Below are positions 39,478-51,536 of a DNA stretch of 64,000 nt, in pieces (the stretch's first letter is position 1; every line of letters begins with the position of its first letter). The DNA is taken from assembly GCA_024280995.1 (NCBI GenBank), contig JAMXLM010000015.1, forward strand, positions 124,001-188,000, written 5' to 3'. The translations under genes were made by a program, and so were the position numbers. Under the pieces are notes generated by a model that had not been told where the DNA came from, ran no database searches, and worked only from the letters and a program-made list of their open reading frames with translations. The stretch is from Candidatus Dormiibacterota bacterium (GTDB lineage: Bacteria; Chloroflexota; Dormibacteria; Dormibacterales; Dormibacteraceae).

Positions 39478-40667
39478 GCCGCGTCGCCGAGCTGGCCGCG
39501 GAGCGCGTCGGCGCGCAGTTGTCGGAAGCAAGGACCGCTTCGATCCTGACCGACCTGGTGCGCTCGCGCAGCCAGAATCCGCAAGACGGCGAGTCTGCGG
39601 TCGCCACCTACGTGGCCTCGTTCCTGGAGCGTCTCGGCCTCGAGGTGTCGATGCAGGAGGTGATTGCGGGGCGGGCCAACGTCGTCGGCCGGCTTCGCGG
39701 CGCCGGCGGCGGCAAGACCCTCGCCTTCAACACTCATATGGATACCGTTCCGCAAGGAACGGGCTGGACGCATGAGCCTTTCGGCGGCGAGGTGGTAGGC
39801 CGACGTCTCTACGGGCGCGGCTCCGCCGACGCCAAAGGCCCGCTCGCGGCGTTCCTGTCCGCTGTCGAGGCGATCGTCGGCTCCCAAACGCATCTGCGCG
39901 GTGATCTGCTTGTGACCGGGGTGGTCGACGAAGAGACAGGCAGCGCCGGCGCGCGAACGCTCGTCCCGACGCTCGACGCCGACCTCGCGCTGGTCGGCGA
40001 ACCCACGAGCATGCAGGTCGCAATCGCGCACCGTGGCAGCCTGCGCCCGGTGCTCGCCGTGAACGGGCGTACCGCGCACTCTTCGCGACCCGAGCAGGGA
40101 GTGAATGCGATCTACCAGTCGATACCCGTGCTCGAGGCATTCATGGAGTACGCCGAACGCATCCGCGATCGCTCGCACCCACTGTGCGGCTCCCCATCGG
40201 CCGCCGTGACGATCATGTTCGCCGGCGTCGCCGAGAACGTGATCCCGGGCCGGTGCGAGCTGACCCTCGACCGCCGCATGATCCCCGGCGAGGTCGAGGC
40301 CGAGGTCGTCGCGGAGATCGACGCTGTGCTCGCGGACGTCCGTCGGCGGCGCCCTGACGTCGAGGTTGAAATCGATCGGTTCCTTGCGACGACGGGCTCG
40401 GCGTCGGAGCTAGACGCCGACCATCCGCTGGTCGCGATTGCGCTCGAAAGCTCGACCGCCGCGACGGGCCGGCAGGCGGCCGTCGTCGGGCTGAGCGGGG
40501 CGTGCGACATGACGCACTTCCGAGCGCGTGGGGTCCCCTGCGTGGTGCTCGGGCCTGGCGACGGGGCTCAGGCACACCAGCCCGACGAGCACATCGACGT
40601 CCACGAGCTGGCCCAGGGCGCGTTCGCCTACGCGCTCGTGGCATTGGGGGCGTGTGGTCATGAGTAA
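39474..40667 (+). CDS. M20-family metallohydrolase (ArgE/DapE type)
   Basis: 397 residues. Zinc-site motifs are NTHMDTVPQG, YGRGSADAKGPLAAFL, VVDEETGSAGA and GEPTS, followed by the dimerisation domain (IAHRGSLRPVLAVNGRTAHS) and a terminal QAHQPDEHI. These enzymes remove N-acyl groups (acetyl, succinyl, carbamoyl) from amino acids. Here it could play the deacetylase role that DoeB has in ectoine breakdown. Start overlaps the previous stop by ATGA. Confidence 0.9.
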   Translation: MSRVAELAAERVGAQLSEARTASILTDLVRSRSQNPQDGESAVATYVASFLERLGLEVSMQEVIAGRANVVGRLRGAGGGKTLAFNTHMDTVPQGTGWTHEPFGGEVVGRRLYGRGSADAKGPLAAFLSAVEAIVGSQTHLRGDLLVTGVVDEETGSAGARTLVPTLDADLALVGEPTSMQVAIAHRGSLRPVLAVNGRTAHSSRPEQGVNAIYQSIPVLEAFMEYAERIRDRSHPLCGSPSAAVTIMFAGVAENVIPGRCELTLDRRMIPGEVEAEVVAEIDAVLADVRRRRPDVEVEIDRFLATTGSASELDADHPLVAIALESSTAATGRQAAVVGLSGACDMTHFRARGVPCVVLGPGDGAQAHQPDEHIDVHELAQGAFAYALVALGACGHE

Positions 40668-40706
40668 CCCAGGATGCCGTCCGAAAAACCGGTGGAGGAG
40701 GAAGCA

Positions 40707-41645
40707 ATGGACCAGGATGATTTGACCGAGCTCGACGCGCTCAACATCAGAGTGCTCACGCGCAGGAGGTTCCTGTACGGGGCGCTGACAGTAGGCGCGG
40801 CGGGGCTGACGCTGCCGGCGGTGAGCCTGCTCGAAGCCTGCGGCTCGTCCCCGGCGACGAGCAGCGGCAATGATCTTCTTTCAAAGCTGAAGAAGGCCGG
40901 CGTCATCAACATCGGGCTCGCCAACGACCCGCCCGCGAGCATCATCAACCCTGACGGCAGCGTGACCGGCCAGGGGCCCGCGACAGTGGAGAAGATCATG
41001 GGCAGGCTCGGAATCCCGAAGGTGCACGGCATCGTGGCCACGTTCGGCCAGCTCGTGCCGGGTCTGCAGGCCGGGCGCTGGGACATGATCGGCGGCGTCA
41101 TCTCGGTGACCAAGGCGCGCTGCGCGCTCGTCCAGTACACCGATCCCTTCGAGTTCAACGGGATGGAGATCGCGTGGTTCTCCGACAACGTGTCGCAGGC
41201 GCCGACGAGCATCGCCGACGTCGGTAAGCGCGGCCTCATCGTGGGCTTCAACTCAGGATCGGCGTACATCGCGGTCGCCAAGGGCCTCGGCGTGCAGGAC
41301 AGCAAGATCCAGCAGTTCCCCGACACCGCGGCTCTGCTCGAGGCGCTCCGCACCAAGCGCATCCAGGTGATCATCTCCGACACCGGGTCCCTGACCCTGA
41401 CCGCGGATCAGCAGGCGAAGTACCCGTTCCAGCACCTTGACTACCCGCCGGACGGGCCGTTCATCGCCGGCGCGCTCGCGTTCCGCAAGGGGGACACGAC
41501 GCTCTTCAATGCATTCCAGAGCGAGTTCAAGAAGATGAAGAACTCGGGCGAGTTCGATCAGATCTCCGCTCAGTTCCAGTTCCCCCCGATTCCGGCGGAC
41601 AAGAAGGACCTCGGGCCGGACCAGGTTTGCGCCAAGGTCGTCTAG
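40707..41645 (+). CDS. Ehu-like ABC transporter substrate-binding lipoprotein
   Basis: 312 residues from ATG 40707 (GGTGGAGGAGG just upstream); a further 11 codons upstream are possible. The N-terminus has a Tat-type RRR followed by a hydrophobic stretch and a lipobox LLEAC (Cys45), so it is an exported lipoprotein. The SBP_bac_3 domain (KKAGVINIGLANDPPAS, FGQLVPGLQAGRWDMIGG) most resembles EhuB, the ectoine/hydroxyectoine-binding protein. It defines the locus as importing a small polar or zwitterionic solute. Confidence 0.85.
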   Translation: MDQDDLTELDALNIRVLTRRRFLYGALTVGAAGLTLPAVSLLEACGSSPATSSGNDLLSKLKKAGVINIGLANDPPASIINPDGSVTGQGPATVEKIMGRLGIPKVHGIVATFGQLVPGLQAGRWDMIGGVISVTKARCALVQYTDPFEFNGMEIAWFSDNVSQAPTSIADVGKRGLIVGFNSGSAYIAVAKGLGVQDSKIQQFPDTAALLEALRTKRIQVIISDTGSLTLTADQQAKYPFQHLDYPPDGPFIAGALAFRKGDTTLFNAFQSEFKKMKNSGEFDQISAQFQFPPIPADKKDLGPDQVCAKVV

Positions 41646-41656
41646 CGATAGTTGAA

Positions 41657-41687
41657 GCGGCCGCCGCTCACACCGGGTGGCGGCCGC
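41657..41687 (+). terminator. Intercistronic 9-bp hairpin between binding protein and permease genes
   Basis: GCGGCCGCC (41657-41665) and GGCGGCCGC (41679-41687) form a perfect stem with a 13-nt loop, starting 12 bp after the binding-protein stop. There is no T-run. Such hairpins commonly act as partial terminators or 3' mRNA stabilisers so that the binding protein is made in excess over the membrane subunits. Confidence 0.65.
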
Positions 41688-41703
41688 CAACATTGCTGAT
41701 GCA

Positions 41704-42352
41704 ATGACGTTTCAGTGGGACTGGGGCTTTGCCTTCCAGCAGTTGCCGACGCTGCTCCAGGGCCTGGTGTTCACGCTCGAGGCGACGTTCTTCGGCTCAC
41801 TTCTCGCCTTCGTGCTCGGACTGGTGTGGGCGCTGGCCCGCCTTGCCGAGGTGCCTGTGGTCTCGCCGCTGGTCCGGCTGTGGGTGGAGTTCGTCCGCGG
41901 CACGCCCCTGTTGATCCAGCTCTACTTCCTCTTCTTCATCTTCCCGTCGTACGGCGTCACCCTACCGGCGCTCGAGACCGGAATCATCGGTCTCGGCATC
42001 TATTACAGCGCGTACGCCAGCGAGGTCTACCGCGCCGGGATCGAAGGCGTGCCGCGCGGGCAGTGGGAGGCGTCGCTGGCCCTCGGATTGCCGCTGCGTC
42101 GCGTATGGGGACGGATCGTGCTGCCGCAGGCGATGCGTTTCGCGGTCCCGGTGCTCGGCAACTTCGTCATCAGCATGTTCAAAGAGTCGGCGATCCTTTC
42201 GACGATCAGCGTCCTCGAGCTGATCGGCCAGGCGAACATCATCGGCGCCGAGACGGCTCGGTACGTCGAGCCGCTCACGATGGCCGCGCTCATCTTTCTC
42301 GTCATCAGCTACCCGGCGGCGCGGCTCGTCCGGCTCCTGGAGGCACGCACCG

Positions 42353-42363
<11 letters not shown>
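41704..42363 (+). CDS. Polar amino-acid ABC transporter permease (EhuD-like)
   Basis: 219 residues from ATG 41704, chosen because the earlier GTG 41677 lies inside the hairpin. Five helices and the HisM/GlnP signature FVRGTPLLIQLYFLFF, with the EAA loop EGVPRGQWEASLALGLP, which docks on the ATPase. One of two permease subunits encoded here, which would form the heterodimeric channel. It overlaps the ATPase gene by 11 bp. Confidence 0.88.
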
Positions 42364-43164
<801 letters not shown>

Positions 43165-43168
<4 letters not shown>

Positions 43169-43905
43169 GATACCTGGCCGAGCGGACCCTCGGTGACTAT
43201 CTGCCGCTGCTCCTCCAGGGCATTCCGATCACGCTCGAGCTGACACTCGCTTCGACCGTCGTGCTGGTCGCCGCCGGCTTCGTCTTCGGTCTCGGGCGCG
43301 GCTCCAGGAACAGGCTCATACGCTGGCCGGCCGGGTTCGTCGTCGAGGTGCTGCGCGGTAGCTCCGCGATCGCGCAGCTCTTCTGGGCGTTTTACGTGCT
43401 CCCGTACTTTGGCGTTGAGCTCTCACCGCTCGCGGCGGGCATTGCCGTGCTCGGACTGAACGGTGGCGCCTACTTCTCCGAGGTCGTACGAGCGGCATTC
43501 GCGTCGGTGCCCAAGGGACAGACGGAAGCGGCGATCGCGCTCAACCTCTCGGCGTGGTTCCGTCTGCGGCGGATCATCCTGCCTCAGGCGCTCCCAATCA
43601 TGGTGCCTCCATTCGGCAACGCGCTCATCGACATGCTGAAGTTCACGGCGCTGCTTTCGCTGGTTACGATCCAGGAGCTCGCCTACCGCGCCGACGCGAT
43701 CCGGAGCGTGCTCGAGGATGCGGGGCCGGTCTACAGCTTGACGCTGCTGATCTATTTCGCGATGGCGCTCGCCCTGTCAGCCCTTGTCCAGTGGCTGGAG
43801 GTCGCGGTCAACCGTTGGGCGGGCCGCAGCACGAGGACAGGCAGGAAGGCCGGCCCGCAGGAGCGGTCGACGTCGGGCGTGCCCAGGTGGGCGTTCGGCC
43901 GGTAG
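43165..43905 (+). CDS. Polar amino-acid ABC transporter permease (EhuC-like)
   Basis: 246 residues, five helices. The signature VVEVLRGSSAIAQLFWAFYV and the loop ASVPKGQTEAAIALNLSAW (EAA motif) resemble EhuC. The C-terminus carries a basic tail of about 30 residues. With the preceding three genes it completes a binding protein-permease-ATPase-permease import system in one operon. Confidence 0.88.
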
Positions 43906-43940
43906 GCCCGCCTGCGCCCTGTAGGTCAAGCTAGTCTCCG

Positions 43941-45731
<1,791 letters not shown>

Positions 45732-45742
45732 CATTTCCCGCC

Positions 45743-47416
45743 ATGAGCGTCTCGAACGCCCCGGCCGCCCGCCCAGCCGCCTCGAGCGAGCGCCGGACCA
45801 TCACCGTCCTGTTCGCCGACATCGCGGGCTCGACGTCGATCGCCGAGCGCCTCGACCCGGAGGACTGGACGGCGCTGGTGGGCGAGGCGTTCAAGTGCAT
45901 GAACAGCACCGTCGAGCGGTATGGCGGCATGGTTGCGCGGCTGATGGGCGACGGCCTGCTGGCGTTCTTCGGCGCGCCGATCGCGCACGAAGACGACCCT
46001 GAGCGTGCCGTCCGCTGCGGCCTGGACATGGTGCGCGCGATCGACGATCTCGACGCCAAGCAGCAGGTGCCCGCAGCGCATGGCCTGCAGGTGCGTGTCG
46101 GTATCAACACCGGGCCGGTGGTGGTGGGCGTGGTCGGCACCGACACCGCCCACGAGTACACCGCGATGGGCGACACGGTCAACGTGGCGGCCCGCATGCA
46201 GGCGGCTGCCCGGCCGGGCAGCGTCCTGGTCACGGCGTCGACCCACCGGTTCGTCTCCGCCCTGGTCGAAGCAGTGGACGTCGGCATGCTCGAGCTGAAG
46301 GGAAAGTCGGACACGGTCCACGCCTACGAGATCACCGGTCTGAAGGCCGGCGCGGTTCGCACCCGGGGGCTTCTCGGGGTGCGCGCGCCGATGGTCGGAC
46401 GCGACGCGCAGCTGAGCCGCCTCGAGGATCTGTTCCAGGTCGTGCGCGCGGGACAGGGCCGGGTCGCATGCATCACGGGCGATCCAGGCATCGGCAAGAG
46501 CCGCCTTCTCGCCGAGCTCCGTGCGACCGTCGAGCGCACCGACCCGTCGGCGAGCTGGATCGAGGGTCGCTGCCTCTCGTACGGCGAGACTCTGCCGTAC
46601 CACCTCGTGGTCGACCTCGTCCGTTCGCTTGTCGGGCTCAACGCCGGCAGCGACGAAGCGCACATCGCGCAGGCGCTCGAAAGCAGGCTGCGTGAGCTGA
46701 AGCCCGACGACTGGGAGGAGACGTACGCATACCTCGGTCATCTCCTGTCGCTGCACATGGCGCCTGAGTTCAAGGCACGCGTGTCACAGCTGGAGATAGA
46801 GACGCTCAAGCGTTACGTCGCGTCGCTCGTCACCCTGGTTCGGTCGGTAAGCACGCGAGGGCCCGCGGTGATCGTGTGCGACGACGTGCACTGGGCGGAC
46901 AAGGCTTCGGTCGACGTGCTGCTGCAGCTGCTCGTCTCGTCGGTGGCGGTGCCGATCCTCTTCGTCCTGGCATCGCGTCCGGATCGAACGACGGCCGGCT
47001 GGCGCCTGATCGCAGGTGCGCGAGATTTCTTCGGCGAGGCCTTGACCGAGATCAGGCTCGAACCGCTGTCGGCGCAGGACAGCCGCGCCCTCGTGTCGAA
47101 CCTGCTTCACATCGACTCGCTGCCACCCGATACACGCGAGCTCATCCTCAAGAAGGCCGAAGGCAACCCCTTCTTCGTGGAAGAGGTGGTGCGGATGCTG
47201 ATCGACCGCAGCGCGATCGTGCGCGAAGGCGACAGGTGGGTCGCCACCGAGGCCGTCGTGGGTGTTGAGATCCCGGACACGCTTCACGGGCTCCTCCTCG
47301 GGCGCATCGACCGCCTCCCTCAGGAGAGCAAACGGACCCTGCGAGTCGCGTCGGTGATCGGCCGGCAGTTCGGAGTGACGATCCTGGAGCGTTTGTTGGA
47401 GGGCGGATCAGCATGA
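45743..47416 (+). CDS. Adenylate/guanylate cyclase-domain AAA regulator, N-terminal half
   Basis: 557 residues. A class III cyclase domain (TVLFADIAGSTSIAE, LMGDGLLAFFG, TAMGDTVNVAARM) with both metal Asp is followed by an AAA/STAND ATPase (GDPGIGKSRLLAEL, VIVCDDVHWADKASV). In homologues the chain continues into TPR repeats as one protein of about 1000-1100 residues. Here it stops at TGA 47414-47416 and the rest is encoded in the -1 frame from an overlapping ATGA. ATG 45743 follows the monooxygenase stop by 11 bp. Confidence 0.82.
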   Translation: MSVSNAPAARPAASSERRTITVLFADIAGSTSIAERLDPEDWTALVGEAFKCMNSTVERYGGMVARLMGDGLLAFFGAPIAHEDDPERAVRCGLDMVRAIDDLDAKQQVPAAHGLQVRVGINTGPVVVGVVGTDTAHEYTAMGDTVNVAARMQAAARPGSVLVTASTHRFVSALVEAVDVGMLELKGKSDTVHAYEITGLKAGAVRTRGLLGVRAPMVGRDAQLSRLEDLFQVVRAGQGRVACITGDPGIGKSRLLAELRATVERTDPSASWIEGRCLSYGETLPYHLVVDLVRSLVGLNAGSDEAHIAQALESRLRELKPDDWEETYAYLGHLLSLHMAPEFKARVSQLEIETLKRYVASLVTLVRSVSTRGPAVIVCDDVHWADKASVDVLLQLLVSSVAVPILFVLASRPDRTTAGWRLIAGARDFFGEALTEIRLEPLSAQDSRALVSNLLHIDSLPPDTRELILKKAEGNPFFVEEVVRMLIDRSAIVREGDRWVATEAVVGVEIPDTLHGLLLGRIDRLPQESKRTLRVASVIGRQFGVTILERLLEGGSA

Positions 47417-48888
47417 CCACGCGAGCAGAGCTCGGCACTCTCGAGGCGAGCGGCCTGATCGAGATCGCGGCACTGCAGCCGGAGCTCGAATACCTCTTCC
47501 GCCACGCGCTCGTTCAGGAGGCGGCATACGCGACATTGCTGAAGCAGGATCGACGCGCCCTGCACAAGATCGCCGCGGAGACGATCCTGGCCCTGCATCC
47601 CGACCGGCAGCGTGAGCTTGCCGCGGTGATCGGGATGCACTTCGAGAAGGCCGGCGAGTCGGCCCGCGCGGCTGAGTATCTCCTGGTCGCCGGAGAGCAC
47701 GCGATGGAGCGGTTCGCCAGCCGGGAGGCCATCGCATTCTTCGTCCGGACGGACGACCTCGCAGACGCCTCGCAAACCGACGTCCACCTGCGCGCGGTGA
47801 TCGGCGGGGCGCAGGCCGGGTGGGGGTACACCGAGCAGAAAGACTTCCTCGGCCGCATCGAGCGGGCGGTTGCCGCGGCCGATCGAGCCGATCCGCGCCT
47901 GGTCGCCGAGGCCTACGGCTGGGCGGCGTTCTTGCGTCGCCAGCGCGGCGAGGTTCCGGAAACGAGCCCGCAGCTCGCTTACGCGCTCGAGCGAGCCTCG
48001 GCGATCAGCGGCGATCTGGATGACGAGGCCGGCGCGGCACTGCCGAAAGCGCTTCTGGGTGCCTTCGTCGCCATCACGGGCGGGCTTCGCGAAGGCGCGC
48101 AGCAGATGCGCGAGTCGCTCGACCTGATCGAGAAGAAGGGCGACCCCGTCTCGACCGCGATGGTCAGTGATTTCCTCGCGATGACCTATGCGAGGTTGGG
48201 TGATTTCGATGTCGCGGACGAAACGATGGCTCGGTCGGAGCGAATGGCGGACGAAAGCGACGCGATCGCGCGGGTCGATGTGGCGATCACCAGGTCGATG
48301 CTGCGACTCGAGCGCGGAGATACCGAGGGCGCGTATGCAGTGGCTCAGCAGTGCTCCGCGCGGGCCGAAGAGCTCGGCGCGTATGCGTGTGTCGTGGCCG
48401 CCAACTCCATCTACGGGGCGGCGGCGTCCGCGATGGAGAAGCTGCCCAATGCGAAGCCGGCGCTCGAGCGTGGAAGCGAGCTGTGCCGGATGACGAACAT
48501 GGCCCCGTTTCAAACGCTGACCCGGGCACTGCTCGGCTCCGCGCGCGCCGAGCTCGGCGATCTCCCCGGCGGAGTCGCCGATTGGGACGAGGCGCTCGCG
48601 GCGGCGAAGACGATGAACGATCGCTGGGGCGAGGCTCAGACGCTGCGTGGTCGCGCGCTCAGCCTGGCCAAGCAGTCCAATCCCGATTGGACCGCGGTGC
48701 TGGTGGACATCGAAAGTGCGCTCCGGCTGCTGGAGGCGATGGGGGCTAGACCCTCGGTGGCTCGCGTGGGTCACGAGAGGGCCGACGTGCTGCGACATCT
48801 CGGTCGCAACGATGAGGCAGACGTTCTGGACCGGGCGGCTAAGGCTCAAGCGCGCGAGCTTGGCCTGCTCGACGCGGTCTTCGCCTGA
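47413..48888 (+). CDS. TPR-rich C-terminal half of the cyclase/AAA regulator
   Basis: 491 residues. The first part (LEASGLIEIAALQPELEYLF, RHALVQEAAYATLL) is the winged-helix end of the STAND module that normally follows the AAA domain. The remainder is helical TPR-like repeats (AAEYLLVAGEHAMERFASRE, DFLAMTYARLGDFDVADETM). It starts at ATG 47413 in an ATGA overlap with the upstream half. The pair is either a natural split with coupled translation or one gene broken by a one-base deletion. Confidence 0.75.
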   Translation: MTTRAELGTLEASGLIEIAALQPELEYLFRHALVQEAAYATLLKQDRRALHKIAAETILALHPDRQRELAAVIGMHFEKAGESARAAEYLLVAGEHAMERFASREAIAFFVRTDDLADASQTDVHLRAVIGGAQAGWGYTEQKDFLGRIERAVAAADRADPRLVAEAYGWAAFLRRQRGEVPETSPQLAYALERASAISGDLDDEAGAALPKALLGAFVAITGGLREGAQQMRESLDLIEKKGDPVSTAMVSDFLAMTYARLGDFDVADETMARSERMADESDAIARVDVAITRSMLRLERGDTEGAYAVAQQCSARAEELGAYACVVAANSIYGAAASAMEKLPNAKPALERGSELCRMTNMAPFQTLTRALLGSARAELGDLPGGVADWDEALAAAKTMNDRWGEAQTLRGRALSLAKQSNPDWTAVLVDIESALRLLEAMGARPSVARVGHERADVLRHLGRNDEADVLDRAAKAQARELGLLDAVFA

Positions 48889-48889
48889 C

Positions 48890-49075
48890 ATGGCTCTCGA
48901 GATGCGGACGGTGTGCGAGCGATGTGGCCGCGCCCTCGCGGCCGATGGTCCCGCGGTCATATGCAGCTACGAGTGCACCTTCTGCGAGGCTTGCTCTGAC
49001 GAGATGCACGCGATCTGCCCGAACTGTGGAGGTGAGCTGGTCCCGAGGCCTCGGCGGCGCGAAAGCGAGGCCTGA
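48890..49075 (+). CDS. DUF1272-domain zinc-binding small protein
   Basis: 61 residues. Cysteine pattern C-x2-C ... C-x3-C-x2-C-x2-C ... C-x2-C in LEMRTVCERCGRALAADG, ICSYECTFCEAC and CPNCGG matches DUF1272, small zinc-binding proteins of unknown function. ATG 48890 lies just after the TPR gene stop; the cupin gene follows with no gap (TGA then ATG). Confidence 0.85.
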   Translation: MALEMRTVCERCGRALAADGPAVICSYECTFCEACSDEMHAICPNCGGELVPRPRRRESEA

Positions 49076-49465
49076 ATGACCTTCGCGGCCAGGCGCTTGC
49101 CTCCGGACGCGGACACGACGGCGCCGGACGGATCCAGCGTCCGGGTCCTGGTTGCGTCGGGCAGAGGCAGCATGGCGCACTTCGAGCTGGCGCCAGGCAA
49201 GGTTTCCCTCGCCGTCGCGCACAGGTCCGTCGAGGAGCTGTGGTACGTCCTCGCCGGCCGAGGCGAGATGTGGCTGAAGCTGGGCGGCCGCGAAGAGGTC
49301 GTCGAGCTCGACGAGGGCGTCATCCTGTCGATACCGGCAGGCACGCATTTCCAGTTCCGATGCCTGGGCGACCAGCCGCTGCGCGCGGTCGGAGTGACGA
49401 TGCCGCCGTGGCCTGGACCGGAGGAGGCGTACCCGGTGGACGGCAGGTGGACACCGTCCGTCTGA
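49076..49465 (+). CDS. Cupin-domain protein
   Basis: 129 residues, single cupin barrel. Motif 1 is seen in VAHRSVEELWYVLAGRGEMW (one His and the Glu) and motif 2 in LSIPAGTHFQFRCLGDQP. Metal binding is plausible. It directly follows DUF1272 and probably shares its mRNA. Function unknown; mannose-6-phosphate isomerase-like or sensory cupins are alternatives. Confidence 0.78.
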   Translation: MTFAARRLPPDADTTAPDGSSVRVLVASGRGSMAHFELAPGKVSLAVAHRSVEELWYVLAGRGEMWLKLGGREEVVELDEGVILSIPAGTHFQFRCLGDQPLRAVGVTMPPWPGPEEAYPVDGRWTPSV

Positions 49466-49580
49466 GAGCCGCGGCCGATTGAGACGACTTTTGAGACCGA
49501 TCTGAGACTGCGTATGAGAGTGCCTTCCCCAGAGGCTGTCCGCCATGAGCCGGCGGCAGCTTTTGATCGAGGGAGGAACC

Positions 49581-50828
49581 ATGAAAGTCGGTTTGCGGCA
49601 CGTGGCCACGTTGATCGGCGTCCTGCTGGGCGCAACGCTCCTGTTCAGCTCGCCGGTGGCGGCGGCGAAGGGTGCAGGCTTGTTTCCGGCCGGCACCTAC
49701 GACCTGTCGTTTGCCGGAGCTGACCTTTCGGAATTCAGCGGAAACCTTTCGGTCTTTCTCGACGTGAGCACGGGCACGGACGTGGCGCGTCCGGACGGCG
49801 CGCCTCAGTCGACGACGTCACAGACGCAGGTCTTTCTCAACATGTTCGACAACAGCACCTTCACGTTCACTTCCGCCTGCGTGATCCTCGACCACCCGTC
49901 CGATTTCACGATCGACAACCGATTGGGCGGCGCATCGCTCAACACGACCATGACTCCATCGACGCCGTCTTGCGGCTTTACTCCGCCGCTGACGTCCGAC
50001 ATCGGAATCAACGCAACCTGGACCGGCGCCGGCCCGCTCGCGAGTCAGACCGGGACCTCGAACTACGCGTGCGCGGGCTACCGGGCCAACAGCAGCGGTC
50101 GCAGCCTGACCAACACGGCCATCGCCAACGCGACCATCACGATCGATGGCGCGGCGACGGCGATCCCAGCTGCCCAGACGTCTCTCAACTCCAATGACTT
50201 CCAGGTCGCTGCGCAGGGCGCGATCGACCCCGGCTGCGGCCCGACGGGATTTGGAACGGGTCCGACGCCTGCGGGCCACCTTCACTTCAACGGGCTCTTC
50301 GCGAACGGATTCTTCACACCGCCTACCGGCGAGTTCGACCAGGTCTCCCTCAGCGAGGTCAGCCAGTCGGGAGGGCCGAACGTCTCAGAGGACGATCTGA
50401 GCCTCGACTTCTTCGGCGGCGCGATCAACGGATTCGGCTGCTTCGCCATACCGAGCTCTGACGTCGTCTCGAACGGTCTCACGTCGGCCTCGCTGCAGAC
50501 GACGGTGACCGGCAGCCCTCTCTGCACCAACAGCTTTCCGGGCTTCAACCTGAACTTTCCGCTCACCGTGAGCGCGACCTGGACCGGAACCGGACCGGTC
50601 ATGACCGTGCACGACCAGAACAACTACCAGTGCTCCGGCTACTCGCAAGCCACGTCCACGTTCGTGGCAAATCGTGCTGCTGACTCGGTGGCCACTGTGA
50701 CGATGCCTGACTACTTCGGGAACCCCCAGACGGCGGTCTTCAGCGGCGGCTTCGGTTCGCTGACGCAGGTGACTCAGAACGTCCAGGCGCATGGCGTCCT
50801 GGCCCAGTCCTGCCTCATCCGGGGCTAA
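49581..50828 (+). CDS. Secreted protein with two homologous halves
   Basis: 415 residues from ATG 49581 (GAGGGAGG upstream). A signal peptide (about 1-29, ending PVAAA) leads to two similar modules. Each contains an SADLS/SEDDLS-like beginning, a Cys, an ATWTGxGP motif, a Tyr-x-Cys-x-Gly-Tyr motif (YACAGYRANSS and YQCSGYSQATS) and a closing VAAQG/VQAHG with a Cys. The duplication suggests two beta-sandwich domains with disulfides. No known family recognised. Its stop overlaps that of the convergent gene (CTAA). Confidence 0.7.
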   Translation: MKVGLRHVATLIGVLLGATLLFSSPVAAAKGAGLFPAGTYDLSFAGADLSEFSGNLSVFLDVSTGTDVARPDGAPQSTTSQTQVFLNMFDNSTFTFTSACVILDHPSDFTIDNRLGGASLNTTMTPSTPSCGFTPPLTSDIGINATWTGAGPLASQTGTSNYACAGYRANSSGRSLTNTAIANATITIDGAATAIPAAQTSLNSNDFQVAAQGAIDPGCGPTGFGTGPTPAGHLHFNGLFANGFFTPPTGEFDQVSLSEVSQSGGPNVSEDDLSLDFFGGAINGFGCFAIPSSDVVSNGLTSASLQTTVTGSPLCTNSFPGFNLNFPLTVSATWTGTGPVMTVHDQNNYQCSGYSQATSTFVANRAADSVATVTMPDYFGNPQTAVFSGGFGSLTQVTQNVQAHGVLAQSCLIRG

Positions 50829-51520
50829 GACATCGAAATCGGAGCCGGCTCGATGCCGGCTCCGAGCCCGGAATCGAATGGCGTCGCATAGGTGAGAGAC
50901 GCCGCGGCGAGCGCGACCGCAAGGATGGCGCACGCGAGCAGCACGGATCTCCGGGTGATGGCGCCTTCAGGTGGCCGCGTCCTCGCGTCGTCGGCCACGG
51001 CGCCGGCGCTTTGCCGCAGGTGGCTCAGCAGGTGGACGAAGATCGCGCCCATGAAGACGACGGCGCTCACTGTATGAAGGCTCAGCCAGACCGTCCCGAA
51101 GCGGTCCGCGACAGCCCATAGCTCGAGGCCGGTTCCCATCACGGCAACGGTCGACGCGACCAGCACCGGGGCGACGACGAATCGCGACATAAGTGGAGGG
51201 GGTCCGGCAAGCCGGAAATCGCCGTCTCGCAAGTAGTACCGAACGAACCTGTATCCGGTGGTGTACAGCTTCAAACCCAGAGGTGGGATCAGCGCGAAGC
51301 CGACGAGGTAGTGCACCGGCAGCAGCGGCCTGATCAAGAGAATGGTGATGGCGATTGCCACCAGCAGCACGAAGATCAAGGCGCCGCCGACGGCGGTCAG
51401 CCGCTCGTTGACGGCGACGCGCGACGCCGAACTTGCCGGCTTGTGCGTGGTCGGAATGAGAGCGGCGCTGAGGACGGCGGCGAGGAGCAGCAGCAAGAAC
51501 ACCGCTCCGAACTTGCTCAC
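50825..51520 (-). CDS. Four-helix-bundle membrane protein, cytochrome b561/DUF4405-like
   Basis: 231 residues from GTG 51520. Helices near 5-22, 38-60, 66-85, 115-140 and 145-168 plus a C-terminal helix. Conserved histidines occur in HYLVGFALIPPLGLKLY, WLSLHTVSAVVFMGAIFVH and LLSHLRQ, spaced like haem ligands of cytochrome b-type bundles. This suggests a quinone-linked redox protein, but haem binding is inferred. It is encoded 16 bp downstream of the S9 peptidase gene on the same strand. Confidence 0.6.
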   Translation of the reverse strand: MSKFGAVFLLLLLAAVLSAALIPTTHKPASSASRVAVNERLTAVGGALIFVLLVAIAITILLIRPLLPVHYLVGFALIPPLGLKLYTTGYRFVRYYLRDGDFRLAGPPPLMSRFVVAPVLVASTVAVMGTGLELWAVADRFGTVWLSLHTVSAVVFMGAIFVHLLSHLRQSAGAVADDARTRPPEGAITRRSVLLACAILAVALAAASLTYATPFDSGLGAGIEPAPISMS

Positions 51521-51536
51521 TCGACACTCACCGCCG

